Shown here piece by piece: positions 28,673 through 38,406 of a stretch of 64,000 nt of DNA. Made by a program: the position numbers and the translations under genes. The stretch is from the NCBI RefSeq assembly GCF_001562425.1, contig NZ_LOED01000005.1, positions 25,249 through 89,248 on the forward strand. The letters run 5' to 3'. The stretch is from Fervidicola ferrireducens. GTDB taxonomy: Bacteria > Bacillota > Thermosediminibacteria > Thermosediminibacterales > Thermosediminibacteraceae. The notes below the pieces were generated by a model that was given only the letters and a program-made list of their open reading frames with translations, was not told the origin of the DNA and did not search any database. Positions within the stretch are counted from its first letter, which is position 1; each line of letters starts with the position of its first letter.

Positions 28673-29611
28673 TATGAGCAACGAACTCTTGGCAGGGATG
28701 TCAGACAGAACTGATAGATGTTCTTTAGATTTTGCGACATAACGCTCGGCTATACGCCGGGCGTATTCTATTCCTCCCGATTCTTTGACTATTTCGATGA
28801 TTTGTTGGATAGTATTTAAATCCCATCGAGCGGGGTCAGAGAAAAGTTTTCGCAATTCGCGGGCTGTAGAACCGTTGTTAAGAGCGTACAAAAGGGGTAG
28901 AGTAATTATCCCTTCTTTTATATCGTTTCCAAGGGGTTTGCCGCTCTTATTTTCATCTGCCGTTAAGTCCAGGATGTCGTCCATTACTTGAAACGCCATT
29001 CCTAGCATCATACCGTACTTTTTCAGGGCCGATATAATTGCGGGTGAAGCTTTTGCTCCTCTTGCTCCCAGCTCGCAGCTCATGGCAAAAAGAAGGGCGG
29101 TTTTTTTTCTTATCCTTCTAGCATAGTCTATAAAACTTATGTTTATATTGAAGGCTTCTTTTTTCTGGCGCGCCTCACCTTCGCACACCTTATAAAGCAT
29201 CCCTGACACGGATTTTAGAATTTCGAGGTCGCCGTGGTCGACCAGAATTTTTAAAGCCTTTGCGAGCACGAAATCCCCCGCATAGACGGCCGCATCTTTT
29301 CCTATTGAAGCCTGCACTGTGGGAACTCCGCGCCTCAATGGCGAGTCATCCACGATGTCGTCGTGAATGAGCGTGGCCGTATGTACCAGTTCTACCGCCA
29401 CGGCGAGGGGTGTGATTTTGTGGTAGTCGTAATCGCCAAACCGTGCGGAAAGGTAAACCAGGGCCGGCCTTATTCTTTTTCCTCCGGCTTTGATGGTGTT
29501 TTCCAAAGCATCCCATAGGAAGGATTCCTTTGTTTTCACAGAGGTGAGGAGTTCTTCCTCTAATAATGCCATTTCGCTTGATATCTGATTATAAAATTCG
29601 TATAATGCCAT
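28640..29611 (-). CDS. dmkB: polyprenyl diphosphate synthase (HepT/DmkB-like)
   Basis: About 323-residue trans-polyprenyl synthase making the quinone side-chain diphosphate. First Asp-rich motif LIHDDIVDDSPLRRG and second QVMDDILDLTA are intact. Small residues ahead of the first motif fit a long-chain (C30-C40) product, but length cannot be set from sequence. ATG 29611 is preferred to TTG 29635. Lies between NDH-2 and the flavin lipoprotein, like dmkB in the Listeria electron-transfer locus. A terminator follows the lipoprotein gene, so this gene probably has its own weak promoter. Confidence 0.88.
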   Translation of the reverse strand: MALYEFYNQISSEMALLEEELLTSVKTKESFLWDALENTIKAGGKRIRPALVYLSARFGDYDYHKITPLAVAVELVHTATLIHDDIVDDSPLRRGVPTVQASIGKDAAVYAGDFVLAKALKILVDHGDLEILKSVSGMLYKVCEGEARQKKEAFNINISFIDYARRIRKKTALLFAMSCELGARGAKASPAIISALKKYGMMLGMAFQVMDDILDLTADENKSGKPLGNDIKEGIITLPLLYALNNGSTARELRKLFSDPARWDLNTIQQIIEIVKESGGIEYARRIAERYVAKSKEHLSVLSDIPAKSSLLILADYVVNRTR

Positions 29612-29679
29612 GGGTACTATCACTCTTTCTAACAAAAATAGTCACAACAAAAATAACACAAAAAAGAAATAATGGCAAT

Positions 29680-29712
29680 TATAAAAGAAAGGGCATACAG
29701 AAGTATGCCCTT
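29680..29712 (-). terminator. terminator of the flavin lipoprotein gene
   Basis: 10-bp perfect stem (29689-29698 with 29703-29712), 4-base loop; on the minus strand it is followed by TCTTTTAT. Confidence 0.8.
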
Positions 29713-29731
29713 ATTAATACCTTTTCCAGCT

Positions 29732-30553
29732 TTATTTTGCCAGAGAAAGGGCTTCGGTCATAAGGTTCTTAAATTTGGTCGAAGTTCCGGTGGCGCCGCT
29801 TACTGTGTCCACCTGCGCGGCATCCTGTTTTTCAATGAGGGATTTAGTAAGGGCTTCTACCGCTTTAGCAGGAGTTTGGCCAGATTTTGCTTCCATATTC
29901 TTTGCATATTCCTGGTCTACGGATTTGTAATGTCCGTCTTCTTTGTTGATTTCGTCAAAGAAAGCCGATTGAATCTTGCCGTCCTTTACGATAACGGCGG
30001 CCATGGCCTTCCAGCCGTGATCGTCAAAGTTGGCTTCCGCTGCTTTGTAAAGACCGTCTTTAAGTCCGCCTTTGGCTTCAACTGAAGTACCTTTGAGAGC
30101 TTCGGCCACGAGAGCTTTGAAAGCTTCAGAAGTATGGGTGGCGCCGGTTACTACATCCACAGCCTCGGGATTCTGTTTTTCAATTAGAGATTGTTCTAGT
30201 TTGGCATAAGCTTCAACGGGAGTCGTGCCGGACTTTTCCTTCATTTTCGGCCCATATTCTGGGTCAAAGCTCTTCAGCTTTCCTTCCTTGTTGATTTCAT
30301 CGTAAAATACATTTGTTATTTTTCCATCTTTCACAATCACGGTCACAAGACCTTTCCAACCCTGCTCATTAAAATCCTTTTCCTCAGCGTAGTAGGTGCC
30401 GTCCTTAAAAGTTGCCTGCTGCTGTTCTTGCTGGCCGCCCTGCTGTTCCTGCTGCTGGTTTGGTTGGCCCTCCTGCTTCTTCTGGGAGCTGCAACCGGCT
30501 ACAAGGGCAACTACCAGGAAGAGGACCAGCGTTAGGGCTAACAATTTCTTCAT
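29732..30553 (-). CDS. pplA: lipoprotein with two FMN-binding domains (PplA-like)
   Basis: 273 residues. Signal peptide with lipobox LVAGC (lipid-anchored Cys21), a Gln/Gly-rich flexible linker, then two ~110-residue FMN-binding repeats, each beginning KDG.Y and ending in a flavinylation motif: VDVVTGAT in the first, VDTVSGAT in the second. The Thr of each would be covalently flavinylated by an ApbE/FmnB enzyme, not seen in this window. Listeria PplA, the extracellular electron-transfer lipoprotein, has the same architecture. Ribosome site GGGGGG before ATG; own promoter and terminator, so likely strongly and separately expressed. Confidence 0.88.
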   Translation of the reverse strand: MKKLLALTLVLFLVVALVAGCSSQKKQEGQPNQQQEQQGGQQEQQQATFKDGTYYAEEKDFNEQGWKGLVTVIVKDGKITNVFYDEINKEGKLKSFDPEYGPKMKEKSGTTPVEAYAKLEQSLIEKQNPEAVDVVTGATHTSEAFKALVAEALKGTSVEAKGGLKDGLYKAAEANFDDHGWKAMAAVIVKDGKIQSAFFDEINKEDGHYKSVDQEYAKNMEAKSGQTPAKAVEALTKSLIEKQDAAQVDTVSGATGTSTKFKNLMTEALSLAK

Positions 30554-30618
30554 ATACTTCCCCCCTGATAAAAATGTTTAATTGATTATTTATTTAATTT
30601 TTGGACCACTTAATATAT

Positions 30619-30648
30619 ATTATACACAAAACTCGAAAATCCTTCTAA
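30619..30648 (-). promoter_or_regulatory. promoter of the flavin lipoprotein gene
   Basis: On the minus strand: TTAGAA (30648-30643), 18-base spacer, TATAAT (30624-30619). Confidence 0.55.
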
Positions 30649-30665
30649 AGGAATGTTGAGAAATT

Positions 30666-31601
30666 TTACTGCAAAAACTTGCTGAAAATTGCTCCTATAA
30701 TCAGAGTCAAGCCCGTAAGCTGATAAACTTGCACGGTTTTAGCATTAGCCTGTATTAGGTTGGGAATATCGTTGTAGTATATTTTTGCAATTTTAACGGC
30801 GTTTTTCGCTATGGGGTAGGCACACAAAGGAAGCAAAAACACGGGATTGCCGGAAATATAAGCTAGAACCGGACATGTGGCAAAGGCCGCGGCGAAAAGC
30901 GTAAAATAAAGCAGGGTGGCTCTTTTTTTGCCGAGCCTTACCACCCAGTTTCGTTTGTTGCCCCGGAGATCTGCTTCGTAGTCAGGAAACTCGTTGATTA
31001 AAAGCACGTTAGCTATTAAAAATCCGAGAATCAAGGAAGCCAGGACCGCTTCAAAGGAAATGCGGTGAGCCTGCACCAAATAGGTTCCGCAAAGCACGAG
31101 GGGCCCGAAGGTGAGACCTACGGTAATTTCACCGAATCCCCTGTAGCACAGCTTAAAAGGTGGTAAGCTGTAGATTATGGAAAGTATAAAGCCTGCCGCT
31201 CCTATCCATAAGACGGAGGGTTCCCTATATAAAACGATATAAACTCCTATAAGTCCCGCAAGCGCCATGGTCCATACAGCAATGGCTTTGACTTCCGAAA
31301 CGGAAAGTATTCCGTCCACTATTACTTTCTTGCCTCCGCTGAACGGGGTTCTCTTGTCGGGTGCGACGTATCGGTCCACTCCGGATTCATAATCCACAAA
31401 TTCGTTTATGGCGTTTTTTCCTATTTCTATCAGGTATACCCCGATCATGCTCCAGAACAACCAGTAAAGGCTAAATTTTCCTTCGATGCCGTAAGCTAAA
31501 GCAGCACCTACGGCCATCGGGACCGTTGAAGCAATCCAAATTTTAGGGTCCGCGAGCTGCCAAAATCCCTTCCAGAATCGAGGCCAGTCTTTTTTTAGCA
31601 T
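30666..31601 (-). CDS. dmkA: MenA/DmkA-like prenyltransferase
   Basis: About 311-residue UbiA-superfamily membrane enzyme of the 1,4-dihydroxy-2-naphthoate polyprenyltransferase type: first motif NAINEFVDYESGVDR and second NEFPDYEADLRGNKR, with about nine hydrophobic segments. ATG 31601 has GAGAGGAGG 5 bases upstream; the ORF could extend to 31619 but not plausibly. It would make demethylmenaquinone from DHNA and a polyprenyl diphosphate. No other men genes are in the window. Its distance from the ubiA-type gene and its neighbours suggest a dedicated quinone for NDH-2/PplA. Confidence 0.87.
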   Translation of the reverse strand: MLKKDWPRFWKGFWQLADPKIWIASTVPMAVGAALAYGIEGKFSLYWLFWSMIGVYLIEIGKNAINEFVDYESGVDRYVAPDKRTPFSGGKKVIVDGILSVSEVKAIAVWTMALAGLIGVYIVLYREPSVLWIGAAGFILSIIYSLPPFKLCYRGFGEITVGLTFGPLVLCGTYLVQAHRISFEAVLASLILGFLIANVLLINEFPDYEADLRGNKRNWVVRLGKKRATLLYFTLFAAAFATCPVLAYISGNPVFLLPLCAYPIAKNAVKIAKIYYNDIPNLIQANAKTVQVYQLTGLTLIIGAIFSKFLQ

Positions 31602-31686
31602 AGAGACCTCCTCTCCCAAAAAAACTTTTTTTCGAGTTTTATATTAAACGAGAGGCGATATATTGTCAACGACTTAACATCACCTG

Positions 31687-31715
31687 TTGAAACCCGTTGA
31701 CGGATGGAATATAAT
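31687..31715 (+). promoter_or_regulatory. promoter of the metal P-type ATPase gene
   Basis: TTGAAA (31687-31692), 17-base spacer, TATAAT (31710-31715). Confidence 0.6.
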
Positions 31716-31785
31716 ATAATAAAGTTTGGTCATTAAAATATTCATCAATTGAACAATTATATAATTATTGTAGGGGGCTACCGTG

Positions 31786-33708
31786 ATGGCGCAGCAGATC
31801 AAAGAATGCAGGGTAGAGGGTATAACCTGTCCGGATTGTGCCGCTAGATTCGAGGACGAATTGCTGAGGGCATTATTTTCCGCAGGATTCCTGCTTCTGG
31901 CTTTTTTGGCAAAAACCAAGGGATTAACCTTTATATACATTCCATGCTTCATATTTGCAATGATAGTTGGAGGTTTCGGCAACTTTAAAAAAGCTTATCA
32001 TTCAATAAAACGCCTGGACTTTAATATGAACGTGCTGATGAGCGTGGCGGTGATTGGGGCAGTGGCAATCGGCGAGCTGGAAGAGGGGGCTGTGGTGTCG
32101 CTTCTTTATTCCATATCTGAAATGCTTGAATCCTGGACGATGGAAAGTGCAAGAAGGTCTTTGCAAAAGCTCATTGACATGGCGCCTAAAATTGCAAGGG
32201 TAAAAAAGCCCTGGGGTGAGGTCGAAGTCCCCGTAGATGAGATTAATACAGGCGACATAATCGTAGTCCGTCCCGGCGAGAAGGTAGCAATGGATGGAGT
32301 GATAATAAAGGGTGAATCGGCCATAAACGAATCGACTATTACCGGAGAATCCATACCGGTAGAAAAAGGACCAGGGGATGAAGTCTATGCAGGGACCATT
32401 AACATTCACGGTTCGCTGGAGGTTAAAGTAACGAAACTTGTTCAGGATACTACGCTGGCGAAAATTATACACCTGGTCGAGGAGGCTCAAGCAAAGCGCG
32501 CCCCGGTTCAAGCATTTGTCGACCGGTTCGCAGCCGTGTATACCCCCATTGTGCTTGGGCTTGCCGGTATAATAACGCTTTTCCCTCCGCTTTTATTTGG
32601 CTTTGAGTGGCAGCCGTGGATTTACCGAGGTCTGACTTTACTGGTGGTATCGTGCCCTTGTGCACTGGTGATTTCGACGCCTATCTCAATAGTAAGCGCC
32701 ATAAGCAATGCAGCCAGGCATGGAGTTTTAATAAAGGGTGGGGTATACTTGGAGGAAGTAGGAGAACTTAAAGTAGTGGCCTTTGATAAAACCGGTACTC
32801 TCACTAGAGGAGAGCCAGTGGTTACTGATGTAATACCGGTGGGAGCTGACTCTGAAAAAGAGGTTTTATATAAAGCGGCTAGCGTTGAAAAAATGTCGGA
32901 ACACCCCGTCGCCCGTGCGGTAGTGGAAGCTGCCCAAAATCATGGCATAAATGTGACTTCGGCTGAGAGTTTTACGGCTTTGGCTGGCAAAGGAGCAATG
33001 GGCAGTGTAAAAGGCGAGGTGATATTAATAGGAAGCGTTAAATTGTTTGAAGAAAAAGGTGTCGATACCAGCGGAATAATTCAGGACTTAAAACGTCTCC
33101 AAGAGGAAGGCAAGACCACCATACTTGTGGGCACTGAAACCGATATTTTGGGGATTATAGCCGTTGCCGATGAGATAAGGGATTCGAGCAAGAAAGCCGT
33201 AACTTTGCTAAAAAGTGAAGGTATTGAAAAGACCATCATACTTACCGGAGACAATAAGGCTACGGCCAGAGCCATATCCCGCCGCTCCGGTGTCGACGAT
33301 TATTTCGCTGAACTGCTGCCGCAGGATAAGGTTAATGTTCTCGAAAAGCTGATAAAAGAATACGGCAAGGTTGCCATGGTAGGAGATGGCATAAACGATG
33401 CTCCGGCCCTGGCTGCAGCCACGGTAGGAATAGCTATGGGAGGAACAGGCACTGATGTAGCCCTTGAAACGGCGGATATAGTTTTGATGAACGATGACCT
33501 GACCAAGGTGGTCTTTACGATTCGCTTAGGCAAAAATACTAAAAGGATCATCCGTCAGAATATAGCCTTGTCGCTTTTTTTTAAAATTGCGGCGGTACTG
33601 GCTACGTTTCCAGGGTGGTTGACACTGTGGCTCGCTATTGTGGCCGATATGGGAGCTACTTTACTTGTCACCCTCAATGGAATGAGGTTGTTAAAGAATA
33701 GAGCTTAA
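31786..33708 (+). CDS. heavy-metal P1B-type ATPase (Zn/Cd/Pb or Co type)
   Basis: About 640-residue metal-exporting ATPase. Present: membrane CPC motif in VVSCPCALVISTP, phosphorylation site FDKTGTLTRGE, TGES actuator motif, SEHP nucleotide-domain motif, and GDGINDAPALAAA. The N-terminal HMA domain is cut down to its first ~25 residues (GITCPDCAARFE) and runs straight into the first membrane helix; normal HMA domains have about 65 residues. The CPDC pair remains. ATG 31786 chosen (TAGGGGG 8 bases upstream). CPC plus the CadA/ZntA-like helices favour Zn2+/Cd2+/Pb2+ export. Its end overlaps the converging atpD by 18 bases. Confidence 0.92.
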   Translation: MAQQIKECRVEGITCPDCAARFEDELLRALFSAGFLLLAFLAKTKGLTFIYIPCFIFAMIVGGFGNFKKAYHSIKRLDFNMNVLMSVAVIGAVAIGELEEGAVVSLLYSISEMLESWTMESARRSLQKLIDMAPKIARVKKPWGEVEVPVDEINTGDIIVVRPGEKVAMDGVIIKGESAINESTITGESIPVEKGPGDEVYAGTINIHGSLEVKVTKLVQDTTLAKIIHLVEEAQAKRAPVQAFVDRFAAVYTPIVLGLAGIITLFPPLLFGFEWQPWIYRGLTLLVVSCPCALVISTPISIVSAISNAARHGVLIKGGVYLEEVGELKVVAFDKTGTLTRGEPVVTDVIPVGADSEKEVLYKAASVEKMSEHPVARAVVEAAQNHGINVTSAESFTALAGKGAMGSVKGEVILIGSVKLFEEKGVDTSGIIQDLKRLQEEGKTTILVGTETDILGIIAVADEIRDSSKKAVTLLKSEGIEKTIILTGDNKATARAISRRSGVDDYFAELLPQDKVNVLEKLIKEYGKVAMVGDGINDAPALAAATVGIAMGGTGTDVALETADIVLMNDDLTKVVFTIRLGKNTKRIIRQNIALSLFFKIAAVLATFPGWLTLWLAIVADMGATLLVTLNGMRLLKNRA

Positions 33709-34314
33709 TTTGTTCTTTAGTGTTTTCAGCCTGAAGAAATCTTCCCTTTCCTTTTCTTCCAGCATTTCCGAAATGGTTTTTACGATGGACTCAAGTTTCG
33801 GGATCTGTATGTTCTTCAGTGCATTGGCCCTTTTCTGGGTCCTTTTTATTTCAACGGCGAGTTTGTAGACCGAATCTTCCACTTCAGCAAGTTCCAGCAG
33901 GAGATATTTAACTTCGTGAAATTTTTTGAGGGCTAAATCCAAAGCCGCATTGGTGTGGTAGAAACTATAGTAGTGGTCGAGGGGCTTTTTTTCGTATCTC
34001 ACTATGGGAATTTCAACGCCCATTACGCTGCGGGTGAGTATGGTAAAATCTGAATTTTCCGGGATAGATCTGGCCACTTCGTAAACCTGGGAAATGCCCA
34101 AGGTGATATTTGCCATTTGGAGGGCCTCGTAGGCTTCCCTGAATATTTGGTTCACCTTAACCTGAATTTCCGAGGCCCTCTTCATCAGCCCCATCATTTC
34201 TCTGATAAGGACGTTTCTTTTTTTGTCCAAAAGCTCGTAGCCCTTTTTCGAAAATTCGAGGGCGGTCGCAGCGGCCATCAGATTGGCTTTCGTTGGAGCA
34301 ACGTTTTCCTTCAT
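33691..34314 (-). CDS. atpD: V/A-type ATPase subunit D
   Basis: 207-residue coiled-coil central-stalk subunit (rotor axle). Typical N terminus VAPTKANLMAAATALEFSKKGYELLDKKRNVLIREMM and long C-terminal helix. Four bases after the B subunit stop; last gene of the nine-gene operon. Confidence 0.95.
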   Translation of the reverse strand: MKENVAPTKANLMAAATALEFSKKGYELLDKKRNVLIREMMGLMKRASEIQVKVNQIFREAYEALQMANITLGISQVYEVARSIPENSDFTILTRSVMGVEIPIVRYEKKPLDHYYSFYHTNAALDLALKKFHEVKYLLLELAEVEDSVYKLAVEIKRTQKRANALKNIQIPKLESIVKTISEMLEEKEREDFFRLKTLKNKLSSIL

Positions 34315-34318
34315 AAGC

Positions 34319-35692
34319 TCACTTCCCCAGGTATTTGTTGACGAGGGCGGGGTCTATTCTCGTTATTTCGGACCTTGGCAGAACCTTTAATAGTTCCCAC
34401 ATGATGTCGAGGGTCTTTTCTATGCTCCTGTTTTCGTCGAACTTCTGGGAAAGGAAAATCCTTTCGAATCTCCGGCCAAATTCCATGTAGCATTTGTCCG
34501 TTTCAGAAAGTTCCTCTTCCCCTATGACCTGGGCTAGAGCTCTGACCTCTTGCACCCTTGAATATGCGGCGAATATCTGGTTTGCCAGGTCCGGATGATC
34601 CTCCCTCGTGTACCCGGCACCGATGCCGTCTTTCATAAGCCTTGAAAGAGAAGGCAGGACATCGATAGGAGGATAAATACCCAGTTGATACAGGGATCTT
34701 GAAAGCACGATTTGACCTTCGGTTATATAGCCCGTGAGGTCCGGAATGGGGTGGGTTATGTCGTCATTGGGCATCGTGAGTATCGGTATTTGGGTGATGC
34801 TGCCTCCCGAATTCTTTATTATCCCGGCTCTTTCGTAAAGCGTAGCCAGGTCCGAATACATGTAACCCGGGTACCCTTTCCTCGAAGGTACTTCCTCCCG
34901 GGCGGATGATATTTCCCTCAGAGCATCGCAATAACTGGTCATATCGGTCATTATTACAAGCACATGCATACCCCGCTCAAAGGCCAGGTATTCTGCGGCG
35001 GTAAGGGCACACCTCGGTGTTATAATCCTTTCCACTACGGGGTCGTCGGCCAGATTTAAAAACATCACCACCCTGTCCATTACTCCCGCTTCTTCGAAAC
35101 TTTTCACGAAAAAGTCGGCTTCGTCGTGTTTTATACCCATGGCCGCGAAGACTACCGCGAAATTTTTGGACTCCTCTCCGGAAATACCGGCCTGGCGGAC
35201 TATTTGAGCCGCAAGTTCGTTATGGGGAAGGCCGTCGCCGGAAAATATGGGAAGCTTTTGGCCGCGAATAAGGGTGATAAGGCCGTCTATGGCAGAAATA
35301 CCTGTTCTTATGAAATTCCTCGGATACAGCCTTGCCACGGGATTGATGGGTCGACCGTTGATGTCATAGGTCTTTTCGGAATAAATTTCTCCTGCGCCAT
35401 CTATTGGCTTTGCAATGCCGTTGAAGATGCGGCCCAGGATTTCTTTTGAAAGTGGTATGCGCATTGGACTTCCGGTGAAACTCACGCTTACTTTGTTCAA
35501 GGAAATACCGGAAGTCCCTTCGAAAACTTGGATGATCACCTTGTCACCGCTTATCTCAACGACCTTCCCCATTCGCATTCCTCTACCCGGGACTTCTATC
35601 TCTACTATTTCATCGTAGGCTGCCTCTTTTACGTCCTGCAAAACGATTAGCGGTCCTTCGACTTGTTCTAATTTAATATATTTAACTTTCAT
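34319..35692 (-). CDS. atpB: V/A-type ATPase subunit B
   Basis: About 457-residue non-catalytic nucleotide-binding subunit of the V1/A1 head. Lacks a Walker A GKT, as expected, and has the family blocks [20 protein letters not shown] and [13 protein letters not shown] 35692 has AGAAGGTG upstream and overlaps the A-subunit stop by about 11 bases. Confidence 0.97.
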   Translation of the reverse strand: MKVKYIKLEQVEGPLIVLQDVKEAAYDEIVEIEVPGRGMRMGKVVEISGDKVIIQVFEGTSGISLNKVSVSFTGSPMRIPLSKEILGRIFNGIAKPIDGAGEIYSEKTYDINGRPINPVARLYPRNFIRTGISAIDGLITLIRGQKLPIFSGDGLPHNELAAQIVRQAGISGEESKNFAVVFAAMGIKHDEADFFVKSFEEAGVMDRVVMFLNLADDPVVERIITPRCALTAAEYLAFERGMHVLVIMTDMTSYCDALREISSAREEVPSRKGYPGYMYSDLATLYERAGIIKNSGGSITQIPILTMPNDDITHPIPDLTGYITEGQIVLSRSLYQLGIYPPIDVLPSLSRLMKDGIGAGYTREDHPDLANQIFAAYSRVQEVRALAQVIGEEELSETDKCYMEFGRRFERIFLSQKFDENRSIEKTLDIMWELLKVLPRSEITRIDPALVNKYLGK

Positions 35693-37445
35693 ATTGAGCA
35701 CCTTCTTTGTACATGCTTTCCAACTTATCGAAATACTCGTCGACTTTACTGGACAGGTCGTCGAAATTGAGGTTGTATTTCATCATTATAATATCGTTGA
35801 AAAGCGCCTCGTTTTTCACTTTGGCTATGGGGATTCCTTTTTTTATCGAGGAAGAAGCCCTGTCGTATAGTTTTTCGATGACCTTCAGCATTTTGTACTG
35901 CCTCTTTAAGGGTACGAATGAGTCATCTTTGTGATAGGCGTTCTGCTGCAGATATGCCATTTTAAGAACCCTTGCTATTTCCAGCACCAGCCTTTGGTCA
36001 TCGGGAAGAACGTCCTCTCCCACGAGTTTTACTATATCCATCAGCTTGTTCTCTTCTCGGAGAAGACCCAACATTTTCGCCCTGAGGTTGAGAAAGTCAT
36101 CGGCTACGTTTTGAGCGTACCAATCGCCCAGCATCTTTACATATCCGCTATAAGATAAAAGCCAGTTTATAGCCGGGAAATGCCGCGCGTGAGCTAGCTC
36201 CCTGTCTAAGGCTAAGAATGCTCCCACAACCCTCTTTGTTGCTTGTGTGACGGGTTCGGAAAAGTCGCCGCCGGCTGGAGAAACGGCTCCTATGATGGTA
36301 ATCGACCCTTCGCTGCCGTTGAGATTTTCAAAGTAACCGGCCCTTTCGTAAAACTGAGCGAGCCTTGACCCAAGATAGGCAGGATAACCTTCCTCGGCCG
36401 GCATTTCTTCCAGCCTTCCCGCTATTTCCCGAAGGGCTTCGGCCCAGCGGGAGGTGGAGTCGGCCATTAAGGCTACATTATATCCCATATCCCTGAAATA
36501 TTCGGCAATGGTTATGCCTGTGTATATGGAAGCTTCGCGGGCAGCCACCGGCATGTTAGAGGTGTTGGCAATGAGCACGGTTCTATCCATGAGGGGTTTT
36601 CCGGTCCTCGGGTCCTCCAGTTTCGGAAAATCTTCCAGCACCTCGGTCATTTCATTGCCGCGTTCGCCGCAGCCGATATAGACGATGATATCCGCATCGC
36701 TCCACTTTGCCAGCTGGTGTTGGGTAATGGTTTTGCCGGTCCCGAACCCTCCAGGTATGGCTGCGGTTCCTCCCTTGGCCAGCGGGAAAAAGGTGTCTAT
36801 TACCCTCTGTCCCGTCACAAGAAGTTTCCCAATCGCCATTCTCTTTTTAACCGGGCGAGGTTCCCTCACCGGCCACTCCTGGCACATCCTGAGTTCGAAG
36901 GTTTTACCCTCATCTTCTAGCACTGCCAAAACCTCGTTGATGGTGTAGCTCCCGCTTGATTTTACACTTATTACCCTGCCTTTTATCCCCGGAGGGACCA
37001 TTACTTTGTGGACTATCATAGAGGTCTCCGCAACTTCTGCAAATACATCCCCCTCATTTAAGTAATCTCCCTCTTTTGCGAGAATTTCCACATCCCACCG
37101 CTTTTCTTCGTCAAGGGATATGAGGCCGATGCCGGGAGGTATAAAAGCTGAGCCTTCTTTGTATATCCGCGAAAGCGGCCTTTCTATGCCGTCGAAAATA
37201 TTCCCTATAATGCCGGGACCTAGCTTTACCGTCAAAGGTTTGCCTGTGCCTATTACGGGTTCTCCGACGCGAACTCCGGAAGTTTCTTCGTAAACCTGAA
37301 TCGTAGCCACATCTTTATTCAGAGCAATGACCTCGCCGATGAGTTTTTTTTCGCCTACCATGACCATTTCTCTCATGGTAAATCCTCTCATGCCTGAAGC
37401 TCTGACGACGGGGCCGTTGATGTAGATTATCTTTCCTTCCTGCAT
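35682..37445 (-). CDS. atpA: V/A-type ATPase catalytic subunit A
   Basis: 587-residue catalytic subunit. Walker A in [24 protein letters not shown], the Asp-rich [16 protein letters not shown] block, and the ~80-residue non-homologous insertion typical of V/A-type A subunits. Ribosome site GGAGGTG before ATG 37445. Confidence 0.98.
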   Translation of the reverse strand: MQEGKIIYINGPVVRASGMRGFTMREMVMVGEKKLIGEVIALNKDVATIQVYEETSGVRVGEPVIGTGKPLTVKLGPGIIGNIFDGIERPLSRIYKEGSAFIPPGIGLISLDEEKRWDVEILAKEGDYLNEGDVFAEVAETSMIVHKVMVPPGIKGRVISVKSSGSYTINEVLAVLEDEGKTFELRMCQEWPVREPRPVKKRMAIGKLLVTGQRVIDTFFPLAKGGTAAIPGGFGTGKTITQHQLAKWSDADIIVYIGCGERGNEMTEVLEDFPKLEDPRTGKPLMDRTVLIANTSNMPVAAREASIYTGITIAEYFRDMGYNVALMADSTSRWAEALREIAGRLEEMPAEEGYPAYLGSRLAQFYERAGYFENLNGSEGSITIIGAVSPAGGDFSEPVTQATKRVVGAFLALDRELAHARHFPAINWLLSYSGYVKMLGDWYAQNVADDFLNLRAKMLGLLREENKLMDIVKLVGEDVLPDDQRLVLEIARVLKMAYLQQNAYHKDDSFVPLKRQYKMLKVIEKLYDRASSSIKKGIPIAKVKNEALFNDIIMMKYNLNFDDLSSKVDEYFDKLESMYKEGAQYES

Positions 37446-37448
37446 TCA

Positions 37449-38078
37449 TCACACCTCCAGGCCTAGCTGAGAAAATAAAAGCTGCGCAAGTCTTGCGCGA
37501 TTTTCCCTCAAAAGGGTTTCGAAGGATAAGTCCACCTCTATTCGACCGCTTTGGCTTCTCGCAATGACCCCGCCGAGCATGTTACTATCACCGATGACGA
37601 CTTCAAATTCACCCTCAGGTTTCAAGGACTGCAGGAAACTCCTTATTTCCTGTTCGTGTTTGCGAAAGTCTTCAGGTGTGAGGATGTAATACACCTTCTC
37701 ATCCCTTGGGAAACGGGACGTCACACGAATTAACGCGTCTTTCAAAAACTCCAGATACTCGGGAGTGTCCAGGAAATGTCTTATTTTCTCTCTTATCTCA
37801 TCGTAGAGCCTCTCAAGGAGTTCTTCCCTTTTTCTCAGTACTTCAAAATGAGCTTCGGCCTTTGCTTTTGAAACCATGTGATCCTTTTTTACGTTTGCAT
37901 CCCGGCTGGCATCGGAAATTCTTTCTTCCAGTTTTTTCTTTAACTTCGCTTCAATGGCGGACTTTTCGGCCTCATAGCGTTCTATCAGCCTTTGTTTTTT
38001 TTCGTTGTATTCATTTTCCAGCTTTTCAAAAATGACTTTCGTAAAAAGGGATATTTTGTCGTCAATAGTAGTCGCCAT
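37449..38078 (-). CDS. atpE: V/A-type ATPase subunit E
   Basis: 209-residue peripheral-stalk subunit: long charged N-terminal helix (EKLENEYNEKKQRLIERYEAEKSAIEAKLKKKL) and a compact C-terminal domain ending GRIEVDLSFETLLRENR. Ribosome site TGAGGTGA. Confidence 0.93.
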   Translation of the reverse strand: MATTIDDKISLFTKVIFEKLENEYNEKKQRLIERYEAEKSAIEAKLKKKLEERISDASRDANVKKDHMVSKAKAEAHFEVLRKREELLERLYDEIREKIRHFLDTPEYLEFLKDALIRVTSRFPRDEKVYYILTPEDFRKHEQEIRSFLQSLKPEGEFEVVIGDSNMLGGVIARSQSGRIEVDLSFETLLRENRARLAQLLFSQLGLEV

Positions 38079-38087
38079 ATTCTCACC

Positions 38088-38396
38088 TCAAATTTTGATT
38101 CCGACCGATTCTTTGATGTACCTCGTCAAAAAATCGGGCGGACGCCGGCTGCCCTGCCTGTCGGGGACCTCGATTATTATGGGCGGTCCCTTTTTGAGTT
38201 TTAATAGACTTATTTCATCTTTGGCTTTTTCTGCGAGGCTTTCGGTTATTATGACGAGGCCTATATCCTTTTTTTGATAAATCTCGTTAAGTTCACTTAT
38301 AAGTTCGCTTCTTTCGTGTATTATTTTACCGTCAATCCCTGCCAGCCTCATGCCGGTTAAAGTGTCCATGTTGTCGCTTAAAACGAGAGCTTTCAT
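38088..38396 (-). CDS. atpF: V/A-type ATPase subunit F
   Basis: 102-residue central-stalk regulatory subunit with the Rossmann-like pattern seen in subunit F: DNMDTLTGMRLAGIDG, DIGLVIITESLA, PPIIIEVPDRQGS. Nine bases before subunit E. Confidence 0.93.
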   Translation of the reverse strand: MKALVLSDNMDTLTGMRLAGIDGKIIHERSELISELNEIYQKKDIGLVIITESLAEKAKDEISLLKLKKGPPIIIEVPDRQGSRRPPDFLTRYIKESVGIKI

Positions 38397-38406
38397 ATTC
38401 CATCCC

